A stretch of 64,000 nucleotides of DNA, from the NCBI GenBank assembly GCA_002067895.1, contig MVRE01000013.1, positions 62,001-126,000 on the forward strand, written 5' to 3'. Source of the stretch: Methanoregula sp. PtaU1.Bin051 (GTDB lineage: Archaea; Halobacteriota; Methanomicrobia; Methanomicrobiales; Methanospirillaceae). Of this stretch, positions 1 through 8,332 are shown in pieces; position 1 is the first letter of the stretch; each line of letters starts with the position of its first letter. The notes below the pieces were generated by a model. That model saw only the letters and a list, made by a program, of their open reading frames with translations. It was not told where the DNA came from and did not search any database. Made by a program: the position numbers and the translations under genes.

Positions 1-1
1 T

Positions 2-247
2 GAGACAAAGCCGAACAACAATATCCTTGAACGGTTGAACGGGACATTCAGGGAGAGAACAAAGGTCATGCGCTCCCTTGACAGCTCAGTAGGAGCTCAG
101 GAGTTTGTAGCAGGGTTGCAAACTTATTACAACTATATCAGACCTCATCAGGGGATCGGCGGTCTAACCCCGGCGCAGGTGGCAAACATCCCAATCAACC
201 TGATGGGGAACAGATGGGAAACGATGATCGGGTTGGCAGTAAAATAG
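2..247 (+). mobile_element. DDE transposase, C-terminal fragment cut by the window edge
   Basis: The reading frame is open from base 2, so the gene begins before the window. The visible 81 residues hold an NN..ER.NGT..ER segment, which in rve/IS-type DDE transposases carries the catalytic Glu. A YYN..RPH motif and a TPA motif near the C-terminus follow. This is the last part of the integrase-fold catalytic domain, and the family cannot be fixed from it (IS6/IS240 or IS481 types are possible). The normal stop at 245-247 suggests the 3' end is intact. The AT-rich DNA that follows suggests an insertion boundary. No terminal inverted repeat was recognised downstream. Confidence 0.85.
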
Positions 248-306
248 AATAAAATAAAAACGTATTTTAATAATTTGAACTAAGTAAATCTACTGGAGAG
301 AATTCG

Positions 307-854
307 TTGGATCTCTTTGTTGATACCGGCGTCGTATTCGGATATGGGTATATGAATAAAGATCCTTTTTTTTTTATTCATGTCAGATGCTATTTGATGG
401 CCGTAATTTCAAAGGGAACAATTATTTTACTACGAAAGGGATTGTAAGACGTGAAATAAACAACGTCAAACTAAAAAGATTAGTAAATGCTTCAAGTGGT
501 ATTATTCGGTTATTTTGCTTGAGAGCAGATACAGTTCTAGAGAGAATTACAGACATCTCTTTTCCCAATCATCCAAAATATAGACAGTTAACTGATACCC
601 TTGAAGCATTTCTTCTTTCTATAAGAAAAGATGATGATGAAAAACAACATGATGCAATTTTATTATCAAATTCTCATATTTGGGCTGTGACTAATCCGGC
701 ATTGAATTCGCCATATTTTCTTACAAGTGATAAAAAAGATATTTTCGATCATCATCCCGAAATAACCCAACGAGTAACTTCATGTTTGGCATCGTCATGT
801 CCACTAAAAATTGATTATCTTCCTTACTTCATTCAGAGAGGGATAGCAAGTTGA
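307..854 (+). pseudogene. PIN-domain nuclease-like gene with a frameshift in a T10 tract
   Basis: A TTG at 307 has a GGAG ribosome site 8 bases upstream (295-298). It opens with LDLFVDTGVVFGY, the usual first strand of a PIN domain with its first Asp. This frame shifts out at a run of ten T (366-375). One more T would join it to the frame running to 854, which supplies the other PIN acidic residues: RREI, QHDAILL and TSDKKD. Joined, the protein would be about 182 residues, a normal PIN size. An internal ATG at 387 gives a 155-residue product without the first Asp. The gene is AT-rich like its neighbour and ends 26 bases inside the convergent gene. It could be a decayed gene, slippage-dependent expression or a read error. 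Confidence 0.6.
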
Positions 855-1821
855 AAATTTCCAATTTTTTCTCCTGATTCATTTTATTTAATTCGAGTTC
901 AATTTCTTTGTCAAAATCTTCGATTTTTGGTTTAAGTCCATATTTAGTCATCATTCCTTCAATCTCTGATAATCGCATCTTAGACCAATTTATTTTATTC
1001 TCAATGGTGGTATTGTAACTCTGTTTCTCATATTCAATATCTCCACCAGATAATGTCTCAATATAGGGGTATAGCAGAAAAGAAATGTTTCTTTTATATA
1101 AATCAATGAGATCTCCAAGAATATTTTTACCAATTGTAGCATTGAAATCATGGCATTTGAATGCCAATAACAGATTCTCTAAAAGTTCAGTGAATTTAAA
1201 ATAATATTCAATCTTCTCTTTCTGCACAAAATTTAGACAATTATCAAGATTTGAAATTTTCTCACCGATAGTTTTAGATGATGATACTAACTCATCTTTT
1301 CTCATTTTTGATAATTTGTTTAAGGCTCTTTCAAATTTCTCCCCAGAAGCATACAACTCGACATATTCTTGTGGCACATCAAGTGTATGTGCTTCCTTCA
1401 TGAATCTATTAAATTGACTGAGAAATTTTGAATTCAACTGAATAACAATAGGCGTAACAAAATCAATGAATTCATAATTTAATGTTTGATCTCTTTTAAG
1501 ACCAAACAATGATTGATAGGTGAATTGAGTATTCATTAAATCAAACACGCGAAATGAGAAATGACCATACTTATAGAAACCATGCCCAAGCCGAGTATAT
1601 CCACGTTCCTCAGCCACTTTTAAAACTAGTTTCACAGATTTTGTATGTTTGATATGTTTCCTTTCTGATGAGTATGCCTTATGAGTGGCGGCAAAAACAG
1701 ATTTTACAAATACATCAGGAGGAATTTCATTTATGTTTTTGAATTCCATTTTCAACCCAAATATATTGAAAGCAATTCTCTTTATTGTGTAGATAACCTT
1801 TTTGATATAATTTTGCATCAT
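829..1821 (-). CDS. Unrecognised 330-residue protein in the AT-rich island
   Basis: I do not recognise this family. The protein is Lys-, Glu- and Phe-rich with no signal peptide. Residues 1-22 form a basic, mildly hydrophobic segment, and Met25 is an alternative start. Residues about 60-100 (HTKSVKLVLKVAEE, then GHGFYKYGHFSFRVFDL) look loosely like the compact helical fold of DUF4065/SocA-type antitoxins, but this is only an impression. The last third is helical and charged. It runs convergently to the PIN-like gene and overlaps its 3' end by 26 bases. Codon use is much more AT-rich than the rest of the window, which supports recent transfer. Confidence 0.6.
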   Translation of the reverse strand: MMQNYIKKVIYTIKRIAFNIFGLKMEFKNINEIPPDVFVKSVFAATHKAYSSERKHIKHTKSVKLVLKVAEERGYTRLGHGFYKYGHFSFRVFDLMNTQFTYQSLFGLKRDQTLNYEFIDFVTPIVIQLNSKFLSQFNRFMKEAHTLDVPQEYVELYASGEKFERALNKLSKMRKDELVSSSKTIGEKISNLDNCLNFVQKEKIEYYFKFTELLENLLLAFKCHDFNATIGKNILGDLIDLYKRNISFLLYPYIETLSGGDIEYEKQSYNTTIENKINWSKMRLSEIEGMMTKYGLKPKIEDFDKEIELELNKMNQEKKLEIFNLLSLSE

Positions 1822-1921
1822 GCAATATCCCTATCAAAGTCCCGCCATGCAACACTTGTTTCATTTTTCATTTAAGTCCCTCCAAAGCAACAGAACCCTC
1901 AGAATTGATCCACAGTGCAGA

Positions 1922-3454
1922 TTACGCTACCCTGATCGCGGCCCCTGAATTCTTCGCGGCCGTAACAAGTGTCGTGCCGCCGCACCAGCCGTCCATGAAC
2001 GACCTTGCCGCGGACTCAACGCCTGAAACACCGGTATCGCAGAACGCAAAGAGCGTTGGCCCGAACGAGCTCATGCCGGCCCCTGCCGCGCCGGCCGACC
2101 GCATGGCATCGAGGAGCCCGCCCATCTCCTTCGGCTGGAGGCTGTGCTCGACTTTCTTGAACCCGAGGCTCTGGATCGCGTTCACTGAGGAGCCGAAGAG
2201 GTCGAGGTCGTGCTCCACGATACCGGGCAGCATCCGCACGAGCACCTCGTGGCAGAGCGCCCGGACCTCGTCAAGCGGCACCGGGCAGTACTTAAGGAAT
2301 ATGTCCGCTTCGCGCCCGCCGCTTGCACCCTTGGTGATGTCGGGAATTGCGAGCACAACCTTCCAGTCTGGAGGGAAGTCGTGCCGGACGGTGACATGCG
2401 CCGGCCGGACTCCTTTCGACGCGGACGAGGGGGCGAACTGCTTCTTCTCCCCGTCCGGCCCGAACCGGTGGCCGCCGTCGATGATGAACCCGCCGGTCTC
2501 GAATGCGGCGGTGCCGATGCCGGACGTCCCGCCCCGGCCGGTGAGCCGCGCGAGTTCCCGTACAGTAAGGGATCTCCCGTAGAGCTCGCAGATCGCCTTT
2601 GCGGTCGCAATGGCGAGCTGGGAGCCGGACCCAAGACCGGCGTGTGACTGGTAGCTGGACCTGAGGGTGACCGAAACTCCTGCCCCGGCCCGGATGCCGG
2701 CCAGCGTTCGTGCCGCGATCTCTTTTACGAGCCGGGTGGTCGCCTCATCGCACCCTGTGACGTCCACGCCTGCACTCTGCCGGGCCTCCAGCAGGACCCG
2801 GGGGTCGGAAAGCGCAATCCCGATCCCGCCATCAACCCTTCCCGATCCTCCGTGCAGATCGATGAGCCCGAGATGGATCCTGCTCCCTGTCTCGACGACC
2901 ACGCGCCGCTCGTCCAGGAACCTGTTATAGGGGAACTGCTCCGTGATGTAGATCAGCGGATCGCCCTTATGGATGATCCGGTAATCGCGGGAGAGGAGGG
3001 GCTCGTCCCTCCCGATGGAGAAGAGGGGGGCAGTCGCATCGCCTGCCGGTGTGACTTTGGCGCTTAAGATCTCGCGCCGTGCTTCGATCCTGTGCCGGCT
3101 GATGATCTTCCCGATCGGGATATCGGCCCGCATCAGGTCGTCCTTAAACTCCGGCGAGAGCCGGGAGAGGGGCGTATCCGAGACCGCATACATCAGGATT
3201 TCGCCGGTGTCCGCGTTCTTCAGTTCCACGACCCGGTGGTTGACGCTCTCCCCGGCGCGGATGCCAAGCCGTTCTGCGGCCGCTGCGTCCGCGGGGACGA
3301 CTTTCTGGAGAAGCGTTGCGACCGCGACCGGGTGCCCGGTGATCGCCTCGAGGAGGTGGGTGACCGAACCGTCCGTCCCGAGCAGGAATTTCTGGACCGG
3401 CGAGAGGTGGCCGACAGCCCTCTCGATCTCGGTGAAGCTCTCTTTAATATCCAT
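1922..3454 (-). CDS. mptG: Fused chorismate lyase-like / beta-RFA-P synthase (methanopterin biosynthesis)
   Basis: The protein has 510 residues. Residues about 10-170 resemble the DUF98/chorismate pyruvate-lyase family (PIGKIISRHRIEARREI region), which makes 4-hydroxybenzoate. Residues about 185-510 are beta-ribofuranosyl-benzene 5'-phosphate synthase, a GHMP-kinase-fold enzyme with a SHAGLGSGSQ loop, which joins PRPP to 4-hydroxybenzoate with loss of CO2. These are successive early steps of the arm of tetrahydromethanopterin, so the fusion makes metabolic sense. The frame stays open far upstream, but the real N-terminus is MDIKES at 3454. A TATA-like site at 3477-3487 lies about 27 bases before it, which suggests a leaderless mRNA. 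It is divergent from the gene at 3509 and shares that site. Confidence 0.85.
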   Translation of the reverse strand: MDIKESFTEIERAVGHLSPVQKFLLGTDGSVTHLLEAITGHPVAVATLLQKVVPADAAAAERLGIRAGESVNHRVVELKNADTGEILMYAVSDTPLSRLSPEFKDDLMRADIPIGKIISRHRIEARREILSAKVTPAGDATAPLFSIGRDEPLLSRDYRIIHKGDPLIYITEQFPYNRFLDERRVVVETGSRIHLGLIDLHGGSGRVDGGIGIALSDPRVLLEARQSAGVDVTGCDEATTRLVKEIAARTLAGIRAGAGVSVTLRSSYQSHAGLGSGSQLAIATAKAICELYGRSLTVRELARLTGRGGTSGIGTAAFETGGFIIDGGHRFGPDGEKKQFAPSSASKGVRPAHVTVRHDFPPDWKVVLAIPDITKGASGGREADIFLKYCPVPLDEVRALCHEVLVRMLPGIVEHDLDLFGSSVNAIQSLGFKKVEHSLQPKEMGGLLDAMRSAGAAGAGMSSFGPTLFAFCDTGVSGVESAARSFMDGWCGGTTLVTAAKNSGAAIRVA

Positions 3455-3476
3455 TCCGATGATTCTCTTCTCCGAT

Positions 3477-3488
3477 GGTATAATAAGG
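3477..3488. promoter_or_regulatory. Shared TATA box between divergent genes
   Basis: The sequence ggtataataagg is TATA-like on both strands. It lies about 27 bases from the ATG at 3454 (minus strand) and about 27 bases from the ATG at 3509 (plus strand). That is the archaeal distance from TATA centre to transcription start, so both transcripts could be leaderless. Confidence 0.5.
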
Positions 3489-3508
3489 ATACTGGTTTTT
3501 ACCGGTGC

Positions 3509-5125
3509 ATGGTCGCAACGAATAAATCGCTCCCCGTCCACGTTTTTTTCATGAAGACCGTTATCAAAATTCTTATCACACTCGTCGTTCTCATCATCAT
3601 AGTCATTGCAGGAATGGCTGCAACCGGGTTCTGCCCGCCGGCCGGCCCGTGGCCGCAGCCGCCGTGGTGCTCCGCGCCGGGCCAGCCACCAAGTATTGGC
3701 GGGCTCCCGTTCCCCTCCCCGTCTGCGTATGGCGAGGCACCTGCAGTCGCGGCGGGGACGGTAATGACCGTGCCGGTCGAGGCCGTCGTCCCGGCAACGA
3801 CCGATCCTCTCACGCTCACCCTGAACGGGCAGCAGTATCCCATGGAGAAAGTCACGGACTACTATTACCGGCACGCCGGCGTTACAGTAAAATCCGGCGA
3901 CGCGAACCGCTACTCGTTTGCGGCCGGCGCAAAGAAGACGGCCGAGGCGCAGCAGACGCTTACAGCAAACGTCCCGCTCCGCGACGGGCTCCCGTGGACG
4001 GACTCGCAGGTCCTTGTAAAACCCGGCTTCCAGAAGGGGCACGTGATCATGGACGCAGGCGGGATGATCATCACCCCGCTCCGGCAGAACCGGCTCGGTG
4101 CCACGTATGACGCGATGGCGGAGGACGGCGGCGAATGGTTCAGTTACGACTACTACTGGACGTACGGGGACTATACGAAGCCCGAGATCCTCGATGAAGG
4201 CCCGATCATCCCCGACCACACGACTGCGGACGACATCGCGAAGATGGCACAACAGGTGCATTCGAAGGGGATGAAGTTCTTCCTGTTGACCGAGCTGGAA
4301 TGGAACCTGCTGCCCGGAGAGCGTGAAAACCTCGGGTGGGACGAGTTCTTCAAAAAACTGAACGAGAAGTGGGATGCTGGCGGTAAGTTTGACACCGAGA
4401 TGGGCAACCGGCTCACCGATCACCCCGATGATCCTGAGGTGCAGGCGTACTGGGATCGCTGGTTTGCTGCGTTCGAACCGTTCATGCTCACCTCCGCCCG
4501 CATCTGCGAGGAGAACAACATCGAGATGCTCTCGCTCGGAAAGCAGATCAACGGGGCGATGAACAGGAACAACGAGCAGCGGTGGAGGGACCTGATCAGG
4601 AAAGTGCGGGCCGTGTACCACGGCAAGCTGACGCAGACGGTGTACAGCGAGGAATATACGACCTTTACCGGCGCAAAGGAGATGCCATGGGCTGACGAGC
4701 TCGATTACATAACGATCTATTATTACAACACGTTCTCGGATAATGAGCACCCGACCGTCGACGAGCTCGTGGCATCGATGGACTCGTTCAACCGGAAGGA
4801 GTTCGACCCGCTCTACGCGAAGTACAAAAAGCCGCTCATCTTCATCGTGCCGTTCCAGAGCCGGGACCATGCGGCACGGCAGGACTGGTTCGAGCCGCTC
4901 GCATCCTCGCCCTCTGTCGGGCAGGACTTAACCGGGCAGGCCGATCTCTATGAGGCGTTCTTCCGCTCCACCATTGACGAGCCGTGGCTTTCCGGGGTAT
5001 ACACGTGGGGTTACTGGATCGAACCGGGCTTCAACCCGAAGTACTCGTTCGGGAAGTCCTCGTCCGTCAGGAACAAGCCGGCATCGCTTGTTGTCAGGAA
5101 ATGGTTTGCGCAGGTGCAGGATTAA
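3509..5125 (+). CDS. Exported TIM-barrel glycosidase-like protein (GH113-like), possibly inactive
   Basis: The start at 3509 fits a leaderless message from the TATA at 3477-3488; a second in-frame ATG at 3551 begins the hydrophobic segment itself. That segment (KILITLVVLIIIVIAGMAA) is a signal anchor. A Pro/Gly-rich linker and a beta domain follow. The barrel, about 340 residues, ends in a GVYTWGYW motif. The overall pattern (conserved W of the barrel, MLSLG strand, YITIYYYNTF strand, KPLIFIVPF strand) resembles glycoside hydrolase family 113. In that family the acid/base Glu follows the LxxGxE strand and the nucleophile lies on a tEiG strand. Here I read LGKQI and FIVPF, so both Glu may be missing. 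It may be a carbohydrate-binding or pseudo-enzyme surface protein. Confidence 0.6.
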   Translation: MVATNKSLPVHVFFMKTVIKILITLVVLIIIVIAGMAATGFCPPAGPWPQPPWCSAPGQPPSIGGLPFPSPSAYGEAPAVAAGTVMTVPVEAVVPATTDPLTLTLNGQQYPMEKVTDYYYRHAGVTVKSGDANRYSFAAGAKKTAEAQQTLTANVPLRDGLPWTDSQVLVKPGFQKGHVIMDAGGMIITPLRQNRLGATYDAMAEDGGEWFSYDYYWTYGDYTKPEILDEGPIIPDHTTADDIAKMAQQVHSKGMKFFLLTELEWNLLPGERENLGWDEFFKKLNEKWDAGGKFDTEMGNRLTDHPDDPEVQAYWDRWFAAFEPFMLTSARICEENNIEMLSLGKQINGAMNRNNEQRWRDLIRKVRAVYHGKLTQTVYSEEYTTFTGAKEMPWADELDYITIYYYNTFSDNEHPTVDELVASMDSFNRKEFDPLYAKYKKPLIFIVPFQSRDHAARQDWFEPLASSPSVGQDLTGQADLYEAFFRSTIDEPWLSGVYTWGYWIEPGFNPKYSFGKSSSVRNKPASLVVRKWFAQVQD

Positions 5126-5130
5126 AACAA

Positions 5131-5146
5131 ACAATACGTTTTTTTT
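5131..5146 (+). terminator. Poly-T terminator
   Basis: The sequence acaatacg followed by eight T lies just after the stop at 5125. The same acaatacg plus T-run follows the cupin gene at 27411. No strong hairpin precedes it, as is usual for archaeal U-tract termination. Confidence 0.5.
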
Positions 5147-5265
5147 CCTGATGTTATCTCAGACAATTCCCCGGATGACCCGTCAATTCTCTTGTCCGGT
5201 ATATGCAACACACCTCCTGCACAAGAACTAATATTGATACCGGTTCCGGTACATTGAGGAAAGAC

Positions 5266-5781
5266 ATGGCAAAGACTCCGGAAGCAGCACGGGAAGCAAC
5301 CCTGCTGATGGGTGCAACGTTTGCGGTGTCGATGATCGGGATCTTTATAACGATATTTTTGTTATTCGTAAATACGGGGCTGGCGTTCCGGGTTGCGGCC
5401 GCAACCCTTGTCGGGATCGTGGGCGTTCTCAGTTTTCTCAGGCATTCCGTGTATTACAGATCCGACCAGGCACGGATGGGATGGACGCAGGAGCACCCGG
5501 AGTTCCAGCTCGAGGCGGGGTACGCGAACCTCGCGATGGGGATTGCGGCATTTGCCGCGGCGGCCCTTAACTGGGGATCTCTCGCCTGCGGACTTACGAT
5601 CTTCACCTATGGCACGTACCTGTTCTGCACGTTCCTGCTCCACCTGCAGCAGGCTGCAACCCCGGACGACCTTCACCACCCCGGCCAGCGGCAGCGGGCG
5701 ATCAGGAGCACGATAAGTTCCGGGCTCTTTGTTGCGGTGCTGTATGTTTTTTCGTTCCTTGCGATGGTGCAGACCAGCTGA
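5266..5781 (+). CDS. DUF6790-type four-helix membrane protein
   Basis: The protein has 171 residues. The ATG at 5266 is chosen because a GAGGA ribosome site sits 5 bases upstream; the frame is open earlier but without support. Four hydrophobic helices are visible at about residues 15-40, 45-60, 90-115 and 145-168. The loop after helix two carries a HSVYYRS..R.GW....PEFQ.E.GYAN signature that I associate with DUF6790 membrane proteins of unknown function. A distant paralogue with the same GW..PFQ.E layout, broken by a frameshift, lies at 32625-33120. A T-rich tract at 5811-5819 could end the transcript. Confidence 0.65.
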   Translation: MAKTPEAAREATLLMGATFAVSMIGIFITIFLLFVNTGLAFRVAAATLVGIVGVLSFLRHSVYYRSDQARMGWTQEHPEFQLEAGYANLAMGIAAFAAAALNWGSLACGLTIFTYGTYLFCTFLLHLQQAATPDDLHHPGQRQRAIRSTISSGLFVAVLYVFSFLAMVQTS

Positions 5782-5989
5782 AGAAAACCGGCGCCGCGAG
5801 GGTGGGACGGTGTTTTTTTAGCCCGATGCATTCCCGTTTTTTTAAGCTTTGTTATCCCGAACACCGTTTTTCTGGAACAGTTCGTATAGCAACCCTTTAC
5901 GAACCTGATACGAATAGCACACAATAAAAAGGCCGAAGGTGGCGAATGCCGTAGCGAAAGAGTTTGCGGAGCGGGCGGGATTAACGAAC

Positions 5990-6004
5990 ATAAATATTTA
6001 TAAT
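5990..6004 (+). promoter_or_regulatory. TATA box for the Cache kinase operon
   Basis: The AT-only stretch ataaatatttataat is centred about 30 bases before the ATG at 6030, which fits an archaeal TATA box and a very short or absent leader. Confidence 0.55.
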
Positions 6005-6029
6005 TTACGATTAGATATGCCAAGCACGG

Positions 6030-7946
6030 ATGAATCTCCAGTCAAAGGTACTGGTGCTCTACCTCTTAATCGCGGCCCTGGTACTGGTTCTAATTGGCGG
6101 GGTTCTCCCTGCAACATTGCAGAAACAGAACCTTGAATCCATCACCGGTAATTCCATCAGTCAGCTCAGGCATATCGATTTCGCACTCTCCAATTTCATC
6201 GGTGAGGCCCGGGACGATGTTCTCGAATTATCGATAAACCGGGACGTCCGTACCCGGAATGATGCCGGTTTTACGAATTTCCTGAATGCTTCCGAAGACA
6301 CGTTCCGATATTCCATCAGCGACCAGGAACAGAAGATCATCGATATCCTGAAAGGACACCAGACAACGCACCCGTACGTCAGTTCCGTGTACATGGGCCG
6401 GGAGAACGGGGCGTTTGTCAGGGCGTATCCCCGGGCGCGGCCGACAGCCTACGATCCCCGTGAACGGCCGTGGTACATCCTCGCAAAGGAACACCCGGGG
6501 CAGGTCGTTGTCACCGAGCCCTACCGGGCAGTCACGACTCCGGACGTGAATATCGGGATCGTCACAACACTCCAGGAACCGGACGGGACGATCTATGGCG
6601 TTGTCGGGGCCGACATCACGCTCGTCAACCTGACGGACTACATCAGCACGGTCGGCAGCGTGGATGGCGGGGATATGATCCTCGTCGACCGGAAGGGGAC
6701 GATCCTGGCAACCCGTGATCCTTTGCAGCTGTTCGGCAATATCAGCGATCTGCTCGGGGAAGAGACCACGGTATTCCTTAACTCCGATCAGGGCGTTCTC
6801 ACCCTTAACGGGACCTACCTGGTGTATTACACATCCCCGGAGCTCGGCTGGAAGATCGGGACGTTTATACCGTTCTCAACCGTCGACCAGCAGATCAATG
6901 AAGCCGTCCAGCGGATCCTGCTGTTCGTGATCCTTGCCCTGATCCTGCTCAGCGCAATAACGCTTGTCCTCCTCAACCTCACCGTCATCCGGCCGTTATC
7001 AAACCTGACCGAAGTGAGCCGGAGGATTACCGAGACAGGTGATCTGGACCAGGAGATTACGACGGACAGCAGCGGGGAGATCGGCAGTCTTGCGAAGTCA
7101 TTCAAGGCGATGGTAACAAAGATCCACGCGGAAGAACAGGGACGCAAAAGGGCGCTTGCCGAGCTTGAAGCGTACCGGGACCACCTTGAAGAACTGGTCG
7201 CTGAACGCACCCGCGAGCTGGCAACGGCGAAAGAGGCTGCCGAGTCCGCCGACCGGCTCAAGTCCGCATTCCTTGCCACCATGTCGCACGAACTGAGGAC
7301 GCCACTCAATTCGATCATTGGTTTTTCGGGAATCCTCCTTCAGGAGCTCGCCGGCCCATTAAACGAGGAGCAGAAGAAACAGCTGGGCATGGTTTCCGAC
7401 AGCGCGGAACACCTGCTGGCCCTGATCAACGACGTCCTCGACCTCTCGAAGATCGAGGCCGGGCAGCTCAAAATCGGAAGCGAGCCGGTGGATGTTGAGG
7501 GAGTGATCCGAAAGGTCGCAAACACCATGAAGCCGCTTGCCGAAAAGAAGAACCTCGTGCTCGATGCGGATACCGATCCTGGCACCGGTATGATCCGCGG
7601 GGACTCCCGCCGGCTTGAGCAGATCCTGTTGAACCTTTTAAGCAACGCGATCAAGTTTACCGGGAAGGGGCATGTAAGAATTTCCGGTTCACGGCAGGGT
7701 GACGATGTCATCATCCGCGTGGAAGATACCGGTATCGGGATTAAAAAAACGGATCTCGACAAACTGTTCCGTCCGTTCAGCCAGCTGGAGACCGGCCTGA
7801 CACGGCAGTACGAAGGCACCGGCCTCGGGCTGTCGATCTGCAGGAAGCTCGCGGAACTGATGGGTGGAACTATAGGGGTAGAGAGCGAACCGGGCAAAGG
7901 AAGCACGTTTACCGTCATCTTTCCCCGTGACCGGGGTGCCCCATGA
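6030..7946 (+). CDS. Membrane sensor histidine kinase, dCache-HAMP-HisKA-HATPase
   Basis: The protein has 638 residues. A first membrane helix (about residues 5-27) is followed by a roughly 260-residue extracytoplasmic double-Cache sensor containing YDPRERPWY and GVVGADI motifs. A second helix (about 290-315) and a HAMP linker (RPLSNLTEVSRRI) follow. A classical HisKA box SHELRTPLNSIIGF carries the phospho-acceptor His, and the ATPase has N (LLSNAIKFT), G1 (VEDTGIGI) and G2 (GTGLGLSI) boxes. It should sense a small extracellular ligand and pass phosphate to response regulators. Its stop overlaps the start of the CheY gene at 7943, and a third gene follows, so the three form one operon. Confidence 0.9.
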   Translation: MNLQSKVLVLYLLIAALVLVLIGGVLPATLQKQNLESITGNSISQLRHIDFALSNFIGEARDDVLELSINRDVRTRNDAGFTNFLNASEDTFRYSISDQEQKIIDILKGHQTTHPYVSSVYMGRENGAFVRAYPRARPTAYDPRERPWYILAKEHPGQVVVTEPYRAVTTPDVNIGIVTTLQEPDGTIYGVVGADITLVNLTDYISTVGSVDGGDMILVDRKGTILATRDPLQLFGNISDLLGEETTVFLNSDQGVLTLNGTYLVYYTSPELGWKIGTFIPFSTVDQQINEAVQRILLFVILALILLSAITLVLLNLTVIRPLSNLTEVSRRITETGDLDQEITTDSSGEIGSLAKSFKAMVTKIHAEEQGRKRALAELEAYRDHLEELVAERTRELATAKEAAESADRLKSAFLATMSHELRTPLNSIIGFSGILLQELAGPLNEEQKKQLGMVSDSAEHLLALINDVLDLSKIEAGQLKIGSEPVDVEGVIRKVANTMKPLAEKKNLVLDADTDPGTGMIRGDSRRLEQILLNLLSNAIKFTGKGHVRISGSRQGDDVIIRVEDTGIGIKKTDLDKLFRPFSQLETGLTRQYEGTGLGLSICRKLAELMGGTIGVESEPGKGSTFTVIFPRDRGAP

Positions 7947-8332
7947 AGGACAGGATTCTCTACATCGAGGACAATGACCAGAACTTCTACCTGGTCAGTT
8001 TCATCCTGAGTGCAAAAGGCTACGAAGTGACCCGGGCACGGGACGGGAGGGAAGGGGTCGATCGCGCTGCAGCGATCGCCCCCCGCCTCATCCTGCTCGA
8101 CATCCAGCTCCCCGTAATGGACGGGTACGAGACCGCCCGGGAATTACGGAAAAACCCCGCCCTTGCCGAAATCCCCATCGTCGCCCTCACCTCCTATGCG
8201 ATGGCCGGCGATCGGGAAAAGGCGCTTGCGGCCGGGTGCACCGGGTATATCGAGAAGCCCATCAACCCGAAGACATTCACCGATCAGATCGGGGCGTACC
8301 TGTCGCCCGAACAACCCGGGAGGAGTGGCTGA
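7943..8332 (+). CDS. Stand-alone CheY-like receiver protein
   Basis: The protein has 129 residues and is only a REC domain. Visible residues are the acidic pair E9/D10, phospho-acceptor D53 in LLDIQLP, a Thr in VALTSYA and Lys in EKPINP. It overlaps the kinase stop by 4 bases and its own stop shares one base with the next ATG. With no output domain, it probably shuttles phosphate from the Cache kinase to another protein, perhaps the REC-PAS protein next to it, or modulates a partner by binding. Confidence 0.9.
   Translation: MKDRILYIEDNDQNFYLVSFILSAKGYEVTRARDGREGVDRAAAIAPRLILLDIQLPVMDGYETARELRKNPALAEIPIVALTSYAMAGDREKALAAGCTGYIEKPINPKTFTDQIGAYLSPEQPGRSG

Noticed and set aside
3092-3508. Upstream extension of the glycosidase-like frame
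   Set aside because: It is antisense to mptG and has no signal peptide; the hydrophobic start at 3509-3551 is the natural one.
3455-4870. Upstream extension of the mptG frame to a 982-residue protein
   Set aside because: It lies opposite the glycosidase-like gene, is low-complexity Arg/Val/His-rich, and the recognisable N-terminus and promoter fit 3454.
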